The notes below the pieces were generated by a model. The model had not been told where the DNA came from. It ran no database searches and saw only the letters and a list, made by a program, of their open reading frames with translations. DNA of 51,158 nucleotides from Planctomycetota bacterium (GTDB lineage Bacteria > Planctomycetota > Planctomycetia > Isosphaerales > Isosphaeraceae): the NCBI GenBank assembly GCA_028291545.1, contig JAQGHR010000033.1:1-51158 (forward strand), given 5' to 3'. The translations under genes and the position numbers were made by a program. Positions 34,133-43,435 of this stretch are shown here, piece after piece. Position 1 is the stretch's first letter; every line of letters starts with the position of its first letter.

Positions 34133-35425
34133 ATGGCGACGTCGATTTCCTCCCCCGAGCCGCGTGCTTTCCCCCTGGTGAGCCGGGTCGTCTGCCCGCA
34201 TTGCTGGGAGCGATTCCCGCCGGAGGACAGCCTATGGATCGCCGAGCATGCCGAACTGATCGGCGATCCCCGCCTCGGCGCCGTCCACACCCGCTTCCTC
34301 CCCAGTCTGTTCACGCCCGCCGGGAACGCCATCGACGCCCGGGGCGAGACCTGCCACGATCTCGCCTGCCCCCGGTGCCACCTCGGCCTGACCCGGGGAA
34401 TGCTCGAGCTGGAGCCGCTTTTCCTCTCCATCCTGGGATCACCGGGGAGCGGAAAGAGCTACTTCCTCGCCTCGGCCACGTGGAAGCTGCGCGAGTGCCT
34501 GCCTCACGATTTCGCCGTCTCCTTCCAGGATGCCGACCCCGGCGCGAATGAACTGCTCAACTCCTGGGAGCAGAACCTGTTCCTGAACCCGCAGCCCGAC
34601 CGCCTGTATAACCCCCAGGTGCTGATCGACAAGACCGTGCTCGAAGGCGGCATCTACGATCAGGTGGACTACGGGCAGCACGCGGTCCAGTACGCCCGGC
34701 CCTATCTCTTCAGCCTCCGCACCACGCCGGGACACCTCCGCGCCAACAAGTCCGACACCCTCGCGCGGATGCTCTGCCTCTACGACAATGCGGGCGAGCA
34801 CTTCCAGCCGGGGACCGACACGGCCGCCAATCCCGTCACGCGACACCTCGCGATCTCGCGGGCCCTGCTGTTCCTCTTCGACCCGACGCAGGATCGCCGC
34901 TTCCGCGACGCCGCCGCGCGGGGCCGACCGCCCGCGCCGGGGATCGATAGCCGACTCAATCGCCAGGAAACGATCCTGAACGAGGCCGCCGCGCGAATCC
35001 GCCGTCATGCCGGGCTGGCGCATAACGCACGCCACGATCGACCGCTCATCGTCGTCCTGTCCAAGTTCGATGCCTGGAGCCACCTCCTCGATCACGACCT
35101 CGACGAGACGCCGTGGAAACGGTCGCCGACGAGCGGTGTCTGCGGCCTGGACTGCGACCGCATTGAGGCGACCTCGCGCGAGCTCAAGAAGCTCCTGCAG
35201 GCCCACTGCCCCGAGACGGTCGCCGCGGCCGAGGCGCTGGCGGGCGAGATCACGTACATCCCGGTCTCGTCGCTGGGCCCCAGGGCGACCCAGATCGACC
35301 TAGAGAGCGGCAAACCTGGCATTCGGCCGGCCGATATCCAGCCGTTCTGGGCCAGCGTCCCGGTCCTCTATGCCCTTCAGCGGGTGCTTCCCGGGTTGAT
35401 TCCCCGGATCAGCCGGCGCGCCTGA
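34133..35425 (+). CDS. TRAFAC-like GTPase with N-terminal zinc ribbon (DO-GTPase-like)
   Basis: 430 residues. An N-terminal zinc ribbon is formed by C21-x2-C24 and C79-x2-C82. The P-loop is GSPGSGKS (102-109), the Walker B/G3 is LYDNAGEH (DNAG at 218-221) and the G4 base-recognition motif is SKFD (310-313) in VVLSKFDAW, which points to GTP specificity. A long insertion (residues 140-210) lies between G1 and G3. The pattern matches what I recall as the DO-GTPase family of NTP-dependent conflict systems. It lacks a membrane helix and is followed by a gene with a GAP1-like N-terminus, its expected partner. The start at 34133 is chosen because the zinc ribbon begins soon after. Confidence 0.75.
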   Translation: MATSISSPEPRAFPLVSRVVCPHCWERFPPEDSLWIAEHAELIGDPRLGAVHTRFLPSLFTPAGNAIDARGETCHDLACPRCHLGLTRGMLELEPLFLSILGSPGSGKSYFLASATWKLRECLPHDFAVSFQDADPGANELLNSWEQNLFLNPQPDRLYNPQVLIDKTVLEGGIYDQVDYGQHAVQYARPYLFSLRTTPGHLRANKSDTLARMLCLYDNAGEHFQPGTDTAANPVTRHLAISRALLFLFDPTQDRRFRDAAARGRPPAPGIDSRLNRQETILNEAAARIRRHAGLAHNARHDRPLIVVLSKFDAWSHLLDHDLDETPWKRSPTSGVCGLDCDRIEATSRELKKLLQAHCPETVAAAEALAGEITYIPVSSLGPRATQIDLESGKPGIRPADIQPFWASVPVLYALQRVLPGLIPRISRRA

Positions 35426-35474
35426 GCGGACACGTTTTCGATCGAACCACACACGACTTCCGAGCGTCACGACC

Positions 35475-38015
35475 ATGAGCCAGGAACTGCATTACACATC
35501 GGCTCCGCGAGGCCTGAAGCCGGGTGTGAAGGGGTATTGCACGGTCGCCAGCACCCCGCACCTGCCCGGCCCCCTGGCCGAGCGGCTGGAGTCGCTGAGC
35601 GGATACAAGCAGGTGTTCCCGGCCACGTCGCCCGATGCCTCGCGAAATCCGGTGGTCGTCTCGCACCTTCGAATCTCCCTGGGGGGACAGGACCTCAGCG
35701 TATTGTCGCGCGTCGCGGCCGCCGGGCTTGATTACACCGACCGCTCGAACAAGTACGCCCACCACGTGGCCATCACCGCCGCCGAACGCCCCTCGGCCGG
35801 TCCGGCCTGGCTGGCCCAGCGCGCCGGGGTCCTGGAGACCGCCTGGGAGGGCGAGCCTCGCATCATCCCCACCGGCCGGGCCATCCCGTCGGGCGACACG
35901 TCTCCCGCCGTCTGTGACCGCTGGGGACGGCTCACCGGCGATCCCGGCTGGGCGGGCGTCCTGGCCGAGACCTTCCTGAACGACCCGCGACGCGTCGTCT
36001 ACTTGATCCGCGACCTCGGTCACGACCTGCTCCCGCTCCTCGGGGAGGCGATCGCGCTGATCCCCCCGTCGAGGCGCTGGGAGGTCACCTTCAGCACCTA
36101 CTTCACCAGCCTGCCCCAGGGCCTTTCCTGTGCCTGGCGCGGTGTCTTGAAGGACTCGGCCGAGGCGACCCAGGCCCGACGCTCGCCCGAGGCCCTCGTT
36201 CTCGACCTCACCCAGCCCATGGGCGAGGCCCAGGGCGGCCCGCTCGTCGAACAAGCCAGGACGGGCCTTGCGGCAGCCGCGCCTCCTGGTCCTCCCTCCC
36301 GTTCGGTCCCTCCTCCCCGCGAAGAGCTGCTCGTGATCGACGGCACCGATAGCGACGCCCCCGACCGCGCCGTCCGCAAGCCCGAGCCGGCCCGAGGTCG
36401 CGATCGCTACACGGTCGTGCCCGCACTCCCGCCCGAGCTTGCCCTGTCAGTGCCGCCACCTCCCCGTAAGACATCCACACGCCCCGCGACGAACAATACT
36501 CCCTACTACGCAGGACTTGCCGCGGCGGCCGTGCTGATCTTTGTCTCGGGGCTGACGGTGGGATATATGGCGGGGCAGAATCGCGGGAAGCCTGAAATGA
36601 AGGAGACGCCGATCGGGTCGATTGCGAAGGTGCCGGAGGCCCCAACGCCAGAGCCGGTTCCGTCACCCAAGTTGCAGGGAGGGAAGGCAGTGGCAGATAT
36701 CCAACACAGTGAAACGCCAAATTCGGACCGAACCAAGATAGTACCGAATGACCCGAACAAGCAAAGCAGCGCTAGCCCGGCTCTTCTTAGCCCACGCTCT
36801 GACAAAGACGCGTCCGGCGGTGTGGATACTCCCGGCGGTCCTCCCAAGATGCCGCTGAAAAACCCGCCCACACCACCTGGTCCGGGTGGCCCCGCCAAGG
36901 TGCCGATCGAGACGAATCCTGCACCCACGAGACCCCATCCTACCGTGTACTTCGGCGATCTTCAGCCCATGCCAGCCCCAGGCGCAGGCAGATCGGGCGA
37001 GATCAGTCGAGAGACTGCGAGGCCCATCCGCTCAGTCGCGTTACTAGGCTTAGGAGACGCTGGCTTCAAGGATTGTCTGCTCGTAACCGGGGACACGAAA
37101 CCAGGCACCCTTGAGGTAACAACATCCAGCGGTCCGGGAGAAAACGGCCGTGGGAGGCCGGTTGCCAGGTTCTCTTGGAAGGGAAAGACCCTCACCTATG
37201 AAGCGACTTGGGACGGGAACGGCTCCGTCGACTCGTTCGCCGCGCTCCGCGAATGTGTCCTACAGGTCACCTCAGAGTCCGGTGAAAATGAATATTATAT
37301 CTTCAAAAAGCACTGGGTCGTTCCGGTCGCGCTTCCGCTCCATGAATTCAAGGGCACATTGAGCGAACTGCACTCGCAACCTGCCAAGATGCTGGATAAT
37401 AGCGTTGACTCTTCCTTCCCCGTGAACTGGGAAAGCAAGCCCCGCCTGCTTCGGCTTTGGCTCGACAGCGACATGCAAGGGTCAATACAGTTCGCATCTG
37501 ACAGCAGGGAGGAGCCAAAAACGTGGGCGTCTCAAAAGGCTCCCTTCGGCGAGCTTGCTTTTGAGGCGAGGATCATCAGTGGTGAGGGTCCACGGGTGTT
37601 TCTGACTATCAAACGCGGATCTGCGTCGGAGTGGGAAAGTGTGAGAAGTAAATTGCTTGGGATGAAGATTGCCAGGGACAATAATCTTCACGATCAACAT
37701 CTGGCAATACCACGGCCTCCAAAACAAGCCAAGGTAACGGACATCCAATTGGCACAGGCAGAGGCTGAGAAGTTCAATTTGTGGATGAGCGGCATGATTC
37801 CCTCCTCGCTGAAGGACGATAAGGACGCGGAACTCTTGATTCAGAGGCTCTCAATAATTGCACCCAGCGTTCTCGAAGAAGCCAAATTCCTGACCGGAGT
37901 CAGCCTGAAGTACTCACTTTGTGTCAAGGTCGGAGACAGGCTGTTTTCTGTGAGCCAGTCGGAATTCAATGGCAACCCTAGTATTGTTAAACCTCACCAG
38001 GGAGGTCCCCAATAA
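35475..38015 (+). CDS. GAP1-N-like GTPase-associated protein with membrane helix and divergent C-terminal half
   Basis: 846 residues. Residues 1-255 (QELHYTSAPRGLKPGVKGYCTVAST; SHLRISLGGQDLSVLSRVAAAGLDYTDRSNKYAHHVAI) resemble the N-terminal domain of GTPase-associated protein 1. A Pro-rich linker leads to one membrane helix at 344-364 (YYAGLAAAAVLIFVSGLTVGY). A second Pro-rich linker leads to a C-terminal domain (about 500-846) that I do not recognise. The DNA of the C-terminal half is clearly AT-richer: a hand count of 37621-37740 gives 58 G/C of 120, against 45 of 60 at 35521-35580. This suggests module replacement. The stop overlaps the next start (TAATG). Confidence 0.7.
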   Translation: MSQELHYTSAPRGLKPGVKGYCTVASTPHLPGPLAERLESLSGYKQVFPATSPDASRNPVVVSHLRISLGGQDLSVLSRVAAAGLDYTDRSNKYAHHVAITAAERPSAGPAWLAQRAGVLETAWEGEPRIIPTGRAIPSGDTSPAVCDRWGRLTGDPGWAGVLAETFLNDPRRVVYLIRDLGHDLLPLLGEAIALIPPSRRWEVTFSTYFTSLPQGLSCAWRGVLKDSAEATQARRSPEALVLDLTQPMGEAQGGPLVEQARTGLAAAAPPGPPSRSVPPPREELLVIDGTDSDAPDRAVRKPEPARGRDRYTVVPALPPELALSVPPPPRKTSTRPATNNTPYYAGLAAAAVLIFVSGLTVGYMAGQNRGKPEMKETPIGSIAKVPEAPTPEPVPSPKLQGGKAVADIQHSETPNSDRTKIVPNDPNKQSSASPALLSPRSDKDASGGVDTPGGPPKMPLKNPPTPPGPGGPAKVPIETNPAPTRPHPTVYFGDLQPMPAPGAGRSGEISRETARPIRSVALLGLGDAGFKDCLLVTGDTKPGTLEVTTSSGPGENGRGRPVARFSWKGKTLTYEATWDGNGSVDSFAALRECVLQVTSESGENEYYIFKKHWVVPVALPLHEFKGTLSELHSQPAKMLDNSVDSSFPVNWESKPRLLRLWLDSDMQGSIQFASDSREEPKTWASQKAPFGELAFEARIISGEGPRVFLTIKRGSASEWESVRSKLLGMKIARDNNLHDQHLAIPRPPKQAKVTDIQLAQAEAEKFNLWMSGMIPSSLKDDKDAELLIQRLSIIAPSVLEEAKFLTGVSLKYSLCVKVGDRLFSVSQSEFNGNPSIVKPHQGGPQ

Positions 38016-40894
38016 TGCCCGACTACCAGGCGATCATCGACGAAATCCGTGGCATCCTCCTCTCCAGTGACGCCACTCGCTCGGAACGCGACGAGCCGTT
38101 AGCGAGGGATTATGCGCAGGCGTGTGCCGAGGCGAACGGGCGGCTAGCCGGGAGCCAGAAGCTGCTGAAGCAGGGCCTCAGGGCCGAGGCGCTGCACGCG
38201 GCGAAGTCGCAGCCGGACCTCATAGAAGGCATCGAATCGCTGTTCTTCTTCACCGGCCGGGCCGACTGGTTGGAACGGGTGGAGATGTATGCATTGCCCG
38301 CGTCGCAGGCGCTGGATGAGGAGGCGTTCGCCTCGCTGCAAGAGGCCTTCGCGGAGGAGGCTCCACTGCAAAACCTGCTCCGCAAGCATCGGCGGTTGGC
38401 GATGGCGAGGGCGCCGTTGAGGGAGCGGATCGGCGTGCTGCGCCGACTCGCGGAGCAGGATCCCACCAGCCCGATCTGGCTGGAGAACATCGGCACCTAC
38501 GAGGCCGTACGGATCGAGCAGATTCGCCACGAGGCCGCGCGGGCGCGGGCCAATCGCGACGTCGCCGGGCTCAGCGCCCTGGAGGCCGAATTATCGTCGT
38601 CGGGCTGGACGGTGAGCCTCCCGCCGAACGTGCTCGCGGACGTCCGCAGGGCGCTGGCTCAGTTCCGGAAGGAGGATGCCCGCCGCGAGCTTGCGGCCGT
38701 GGAACTCGAGCTGAACGAGGCGCATTCGGCATTCGACTACGCCCGCGCCCGCACGGCTCGCGGCCGCTGGACCACGTCTCTCAATCTTGCCTCGCTGCCC
38801 TCCGACGATCCGTTGCTCGAGCGCGCCGAGCCCGCCCTGGAGTGGCTGGCCAGGCGCGATCGCGACGACCAGGAGGAGGCCGAATATCAACACGCATGCG
38901 GCCTGCTCGACGCCCACCTGGACGAGGAGGCGGCACGCGGCGACCTGGAGCGTGCGTATCAGGCGGTCACGCGTTTTGATCGCGGCCTGCCCTCGGTGAT
39001 GCAAACCCGTTATGAAGCTCGCCTCCGCGCGATCGAGATCGAAGGGACGCGGCGGCGGAGGCTGGTCCTGGCGTGCTCGGTGTCGGGCATCGTCATCGCC
39101 GGCAGCCTCGGAGGCTGGATCTTCTACCAGCAGGGCCGATCGCGCGAAGCTCGCCTCGTGAGCGACGTGATTGTCCGGGCACTGGACGAGGGCAAGCTGG
39201 AAGGCGCGATCAAGGCCGAGGCGGACGCCCGCAAGAACGATCCCGGCCTCCTCAGGAGTGCCGAGACGGCCGAGGCGCGATCGCGGCTCGCGCAGGCGGT
39301 GAAGGCCGAGGAGCAGCGCAGGACGGACTTCGCCGCCGCCCTGGGAGACGCGTCTGTCGCAGGCATCGCGAAGGACCCACCCGAGTCGCTGGTGAGGGCG
39401 CGGGCACTCGCCCGAGGGGAAGAGATCGGCCAGGTCGAGCGGTTGGAGGGCAGTCGCCATCGCTCCTTCGAGGCGAGAGTGACCACCAACACGAAGGAAT
39501 TCCTCCCGAAGTACCAGGCCGTGCTAACCACGATCGCCGCGCTGCGCGAGGCCATCCCGCGTGCCGAGGATTATGAGGAGATCGAGAAGCAGGTCGAGGC
39601 CGCCCTGACCGCCAAGCCGGTCCTCGCGGATCAGCCGGAATTCTACGGCGAGGAACTCCACCAGACCGGCGACAGCATCGGACGGATCAGCGCCGAGATC
39701 CGGTCCGAGGTGGAATTGCGCCGGCGCGAGCGATCGGCGACCGAAGGGATCGCCAGGAGCATTCGCGAGATTGCAGGCCGACCCGAGTCGTACGAGGCGG
39801 CACTGAACGCCACACTGAAGGACAAGCAACTTGCGTCCCGTCCCCGTGGTCAGGATTCTCTGCGTGTCATCGGCGAAAAGCCCGCCTGGTCGGCCGCGAT
39901 CGATTGGTCTCGATGCGTTCGCGGCTGGGGTGAGAATGCGATGGATGTCCTGAGCAAGGATGCGTTCGTCCGCGCCAAGCAGTGCGACGTCCTGCTGGAG
40001 AAGCACGCCACCCTTCCGGACCGCGACTCGATCGCGGCGATTCGCGACCACTTCCAGGCCCTGGATAAACGGCGGGAAGCCAAGGAGGTGATCGAGGGGG
40101 TCCTCTCGAGCTTCCTGTTCGACCGGGTCCAATTGGTCGAAGTCGACGAGTCCCGGGGCACGATGCGATACTACGCAAAGTCTCCGCCCGACGGCCAGAA
40201 CGCGAGATTCCTGATCGGTTTCTCGGCCACGAATGTGCGGCCCAAGGTTATTCCCGCGGGCAAGTTTCGCACCTCGCAGGCACCACAGACCAAGCATGTG
40301 AATGCCATCCGCAAGGCGTTTCAGGACGATCCCACGCTCGCCCGATGGGACGGGATGATGCTCGACGCAATGAAGCGTCTGGCCCAGGACCCCAAGCTGG
40401 ATCCGATCCCAAAGCGAATCCTGATGATTCAAATGGCCCAGGCCGGGTCCCAGGGGAGCATGGGCTTCCGCGATGCGATCGGCGAGATGTTGGGGCGGCT
40501 CAAGGACCCCAAGATCCCGGATGGGATGTACTGGATGGATCCGGAGAAGAACGCCACATGCGATCCCGTGCGCAAGGACATTGAGGAGATCATCGCGGAA
40601 TTACGGTGGGACATCGTGGCGGAGAAGATGACCGACGGTCGAGCGAAGCTGGCCAAGATCCTCAGGACCGTTCCCCAGCCGGTCGGCGTACTCGTTCAGC
40701 CGAAGAAGGGCGACTGGCAGTGTGAGCCACGGATTGCCGCGCCACGCGACGGCCGGCTGTTCGTGATCGTGCCCGGGGCCAAGCAATCCGCCTGGAAGAG
40801 CGTCGGGGCGGTCAAGGACCGCAAGGTCGTGGTATCGCCATCCGAGGTCGATCTGCTCGTGCAAGGTCGTCTCGTCTTCTCGGCACCGGACTGA
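38015..40894 (+). CDS. Large helical single-pass membrane protein of unknown function
   Basis: 959 residues. The first 345 residues are charged, helical and TPR-like or coiled-coil in character (RDYAQACAEANGRLAG; LRERIGVLRRLAEQDPTSPIWLENI). One membrane helix follows a basic cluster RRRR at about 346-349 (LVLACSVSGIVIAGSLGGWIFY). The outer part to about residue 700 continues with long charged helices, and the C-terminal 250 residues form a mixed domain ending in LVQGRLVFSAPD. It could be a scaffold joining the cytosolic GTPase to the envelope parts. GGGAGG nine bases upstream and the TAATG overlap show coupling with the GAP1-like gene. Confidence 0.65.
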   Translation: MPDYQAIIDEIRGILLSSDATRSERDEPLARDYAQACAEANGRLAGSQKLLKQGLRAEALHAAKSQPDLIEGIESLFFFTGRADWLERVEMYALPASQALDEEAFASLQEAFAEEAPLQNLLRKHRRLAMARAPLRERIGVLRRLAEQDPTSPIWLENIGTYEAVRIEQIRHEAARARANRDVAGLSALEAELSSSGWTVSLPPNVLADVRRALAQFRKEDARRELAAVELELNEAHSAFDYARARTARGRWTTSLNLASLPSDDPLLERAEPALEWLARRDRDDQEEAEYQHACGLLDAHLDEEAARGDLERAYQAVTRFDRGLPSVMQTRYEARLRAIEIEGTRRRRLVLACSVSGIVIAGSLGGWIFYQQGRSREARLVSDVIVRALDEGKLEGAIKAEADARKNDPGLLRSAETAEARSRLAQAVKAEEQRRTDFAAALGDASVAGIAKDPPESLVRARALARGEEIGQVERLEGSRHRSFEARVTTNTKEFLPKYQAVLTTIAALREAIPRAEDYEEIEKQVEAALTAKPVLADQPEFYGEELHQTGDSIGRISAEIRSEVELRRRERSATEGIARSIREIAGRPESYEAALNATLKDKQLASRPRGQDSLRVIGEKPAWSAAIDWSRCVRGWGENAMDVLSKDAFVRAKQCDVLLEKHATLPDRDSIAAIRDHFQALDKRREAKEVIEGVLSSFLFDRVQLVEVDESRGTMRYYAKSPPDGQNARFLIGFSATNVRPKVIPAGKFRTSQAPQTKHVNAIRKAFQDDPTLARWDGMMLDAMKRLAQDPKLDPIPKRILMIQMAQAGSQGSMGFRDAIGEMLGRLKDPKIPDGMYWMDPEKNATCDPVRKDIEEIIAELRWDIVAEKMTDGRAKLAKILRTVPQPVGVLVQPKKGDWQCEPRIAAPRDGRLFVIVPGAKQSAWKSVGAVKDRKVVVSPSEVDLLVQGRLVFSAPD

Positions 40895-40944
40895 TCACTC
40901 CCGCACAGACGATTGCACTCCATCGACCGAAAGCGAGCCCTGCC

Positions 40945-42510
40945 GTGTCAGAGACCGTCGCGAACGCGAACTGGTACGTTCGCAACAAGGGCAAGGTCTT
41001 CGGACCGTTCACGCCCGAGCAGCTCGCCGCCATGAAGCGGAGTAGCCGGCTGACGGCCGCGACCGAGGTGTCGGTCGACCGCAAGCAGTGGTCCAAGGCG
41101 GAGTCGGTGCCAGGTCTATTTCCTGCACCGAAGCAGGCAACCCCGATGGCCGACGGAAGCGGGGACAGTATCGCGGTCCTCGCCGGGAAGGCGCACGAAC
41201 CGCCGGCACCGCCCCCGAGCCCTCAGGACGCCTACGCCTGGTACTACGGCGAGGGGGAGGAGCGGCGTGGGCCCGTCAGTTATTCCGAGCTCCGCCAACT
41301 CGCCCTGGAAGGCAAAGTTCTCCGCGAAACGCTCGTCTGGAACGAGACGCTCAAGGACTGGTCGCCCGCCGCTTCGGTCACCGATCTACGGCTGCTCGAC
41401 GTCCCGTTGGAGACCGGCGCGCCCGCGGCGAAGACGAAGCCGGCCGGGCGTCGGCCATCTCTCGACGACACGAACAACTCCGGCTTCGGCCTCTCCGGTT
41501 CGGATCGGGCGACCGAGACCTATGGCGTCCTGGAACCGTTCGTTCAGTTCTTCCAGGAACTCGTCGCTGTCGCGATCTACATCGTCTCGGCCCAGATGCT
41601 CAAGAAGAAGGCCGTACGCTGGGTCATCGGTTTTGGACTGTTCCCGCTGGCGCTGGTCTACGCGCGGTCCGAGTTCCGGCTGGAATCGTGGATCACGATG
41701 TCGCTCCTGGGCGCGTATTTCGCGCTCTTCTGGGCGGCTTTTTTTCATGCCATCCTGCGACCGACGGGCCCGGTATGGAATCGGGGCGTCCTGTGGGCGA
41801 TCCTCGTGGTCCTGATCGGCATGCCGTTGCTCCTGGCGTCGCAAGAGCTGAGCGTGCGCCAGACGCTTCTGAAGAAGGCGCTGGAGAGCCCCAAGGTGCT
41901 CGATCGCTTCGTCGGCTTCACCTTCGGGGTCGGCCTCCCGGAAGAGTTCGTCAAGGTCCTCCCGTTCTTCCTCTTCGCCCTCAGCCGGAAGCAGAGGATC
42001 GAGGCCAAATCGGGGCTCTTCTGGGGTCTCTCCTGCGGGTTCGGCTTCGCGATCGCCGAGGCGGTCATGCAGTACAACAAGATCCACGCGAGTCAATTCT
42101 TCAAGAGTTCCGTTCAGATCGCCGATCTCGCCCGCTCGGTCGGTCCGGGCGACCCCGCGTCGTCCGCGACACTCACGGAAATCTTGTTCCAGGTCTATTC
42201 CGGGACCCTCGTGGGTCAGATCACCCGATTCATCAGCCTGCCGCTGCTGCACGCCGCCTGGTCCGGGATCAATGGCTGGTTCATCGCGTCGGCCTCCCGC
42301 GACGCGAACAATGTCCTGCCGGCGGTGATCGTGGGCCTGCTCCTGACGGCGCTCCTCCATGGCACCTACGACACATTCGCGTCCTCGGCTTCGATTGGAG
42401 GTCGAGCCATCGGCATGGCGAGCGCGGTCGTGAGCCTGCTGCTCTTCCTCGCCTATATGTCCAAGGCGCTCGACGAAGGTGCCGCGCAAGGCGAGTCCGA
42501 CGACGTCTGA
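40945..42510 (+). CDS. Double GYF-2 domain fused to PrsW-family intramembrane metalloprotease
   Basis: 521 residues. Two GYF_2-like domains occupy residues 8-58 (NWYVRNKGKVFGPFTPEQLAAM) and 97-150 (AWYYGEGEERRGPVSYSELRQLA), which in bacteria bind proline-rich partners. From residue 200 there are about eight membrane helices with PrsW signatures: E333-E334 in GLPEEFVK, E372 in GFGFAIAEA, H436 in LPLLHAAW and H472 in LLHGTYDTF. The PrsW clan cleaves membrane proteins such as anti-sigma factors. Pro-rich linkers in the neighbouring gene products are plausible GYF ligands. The start is GTG and lacks a strong ribosome-binding site. Confidence 0.8.
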   Translation: MSETVANANWYVRNKGKVFGPFTPEQLAAMKRSSRLTAATEVSVDRKQWSKAESVPGLFPAPKQATPMADGSGDSIAVLAGKAHEPPAPPPSPQDAYAWYYGEGEERRGPVSYSELRQLALEGKVLRETLVWNETLKDWSPAASVTDLRLLDVPLETGAPAAKTKPAGRRPSLDDTNNSGFGLSGSDRATETYGVLEPFVQFFQELVAVAIYIVSAQMLKKKAVRWVIGFGLFPLALVYARSEFRLESWITMSLLGAYFALFWAAFFHAILRPTGPVWNRGVLWAILVVLIGMPLLLASQELSVRQTLLKKALESPKVLDRFVGFTFGVGLPEEFVKVLPFFLFALSRKQRIEAKSGLFWGLSCGFGFAIAEAVMQYNKIHASQFFKSSVQIADLARSVGPGDPASSATLTEILFQVYSGTLVGQITRFISLPLLHAAWSGINGWFIASASRDANNVLPAVIVGLLLTALLHGTYDTFASSASIGGRAIGMASAVVSLLLFLAYMSKALDEGAAQGESDDV

Positions 42511-42549
42511 TGGACACCGATATCCCTGATCCGAGCGACAAGGACGCCC

Positions 42550-43431
42550 ATGACCACGGCCGACCGCTACGACAAGACGACAGGCGCGGTTGACCAGCCG
42601 CCGCTTTCCTGGTCTCGGTCCGACATCGAGCAAAAGCTGTACTTTCGCGGCGGGAGATACACACGCGTCAACCTCGTGTTCGCGCTCCTGACCGGCATCA
42701 TCCTCACCCTCGGCTTCTACGGCGCCCTCTACCCGTTCGAGGCGACGATCGTGGGCCAGTCGTTCATGCATCGAGGAATCATCCCCTATACGATCATTTT
42801 CTTCTTCTCCTGGTCGCTCATGATCCTGGTCGTGAAGGGTTCGAAGCTCCGGTTCCAGAAGAGGGCGCTGGGGTATCAGGTCGTGCCGACCGATCCGGAC
42901 TTCGTCCTGACCCCGGCCACGGTCGACGAGGTCACTCGGCGCATCTACGAGACGGCCGACGATCCCCGTGAGTTCCTCCTCTTCAACCGCATCCTCGTGT
43001 CCCTCTCGAACCTGCGCAACCTGGGACGGATCTCCGACGTCGATGACATGCTCCGTGCCCAGGCCGAGAACGACGAGGCCGGCATCGAGACGAGCTACAG
43101 CGTCCTCCAGGGATTCGTCTGGGCCATCCCGGTGTTGGGCTTCATCGGTACGGTGCTCGGCCTGTCCGAGGCGATCGGCTCCTTCGGCGCGATCCTCTCG
43201 ACGAGTTCCGATCTCGCCCAGATCAAGCCGGCGCTCCAGAAGGTGACCGTCGGCCTCGCGGTCGCCTTCGAGACGACCTTGCACGGCCTGGTCGGCGCGA
43301 TGATCATCCAGCTCTGGATGACGGCGATGAAGGTCGGCGAACAGACGTTCCTCGACAACTGCGGCGAGTATTGCCTCCGGCATGTCGTCGGCAAGCTGCG
43401 GCTGACCCCCTTCGATTCGGCGGGGGGCTGA
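42550..43431 (+). CDS. MotA/TolQ/ExbB-type proton channel protein
   Basis: 293 residues. Two N-terminal helices (39-60, 77-95), a cytosolic stretch of about 90 residues, and two further helices (186-210, VWAIPVLGFIGTVLGLSEAIG; 232-255, KVTVGLAVAFETTLHGLVGAMII) give the MotA/ExbB/TolQ channel core. The family's Pro/Gly-rich third helix and the conserved Thr residues of the fourth (ETTLHG) are present. With an ExbD-like partner it would let ions flow to drive motion or force across the envelope. It lacks the long cytosolic tail of ZorA. Immediately downstream are two candidate partner genes (gaps of 4 nt and an overlap of 4 nt). Confidence 0.88.
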   Translation: MTTADRYDKTTGAVDQPPLSWSRSDIEQKLYFRGGRYTRVNLVFALLTGIILTLGFYGALYPFEATIVGQSFMHRGIIPYTIIFFFSWSLMILVVKGSKLRFQKRALGYQVVPTDPDFVLTPATVDEVTRRIYETADDPREFLLFNRILVSLSNLRNLGRISDVDDMLRAQAENDEAGIETSYSVLQGFVWAIPVLGFIGTVLGLSEAIGSFGAILSTSSDLAQIKPALQKVTVGLAVAFETTLHGLVGAMIIQLWMTAMKVGEQTFLDNCGEYCLRHVVGKLRLTPFDSAGG

Positions 43432-43435
43432 ACCC

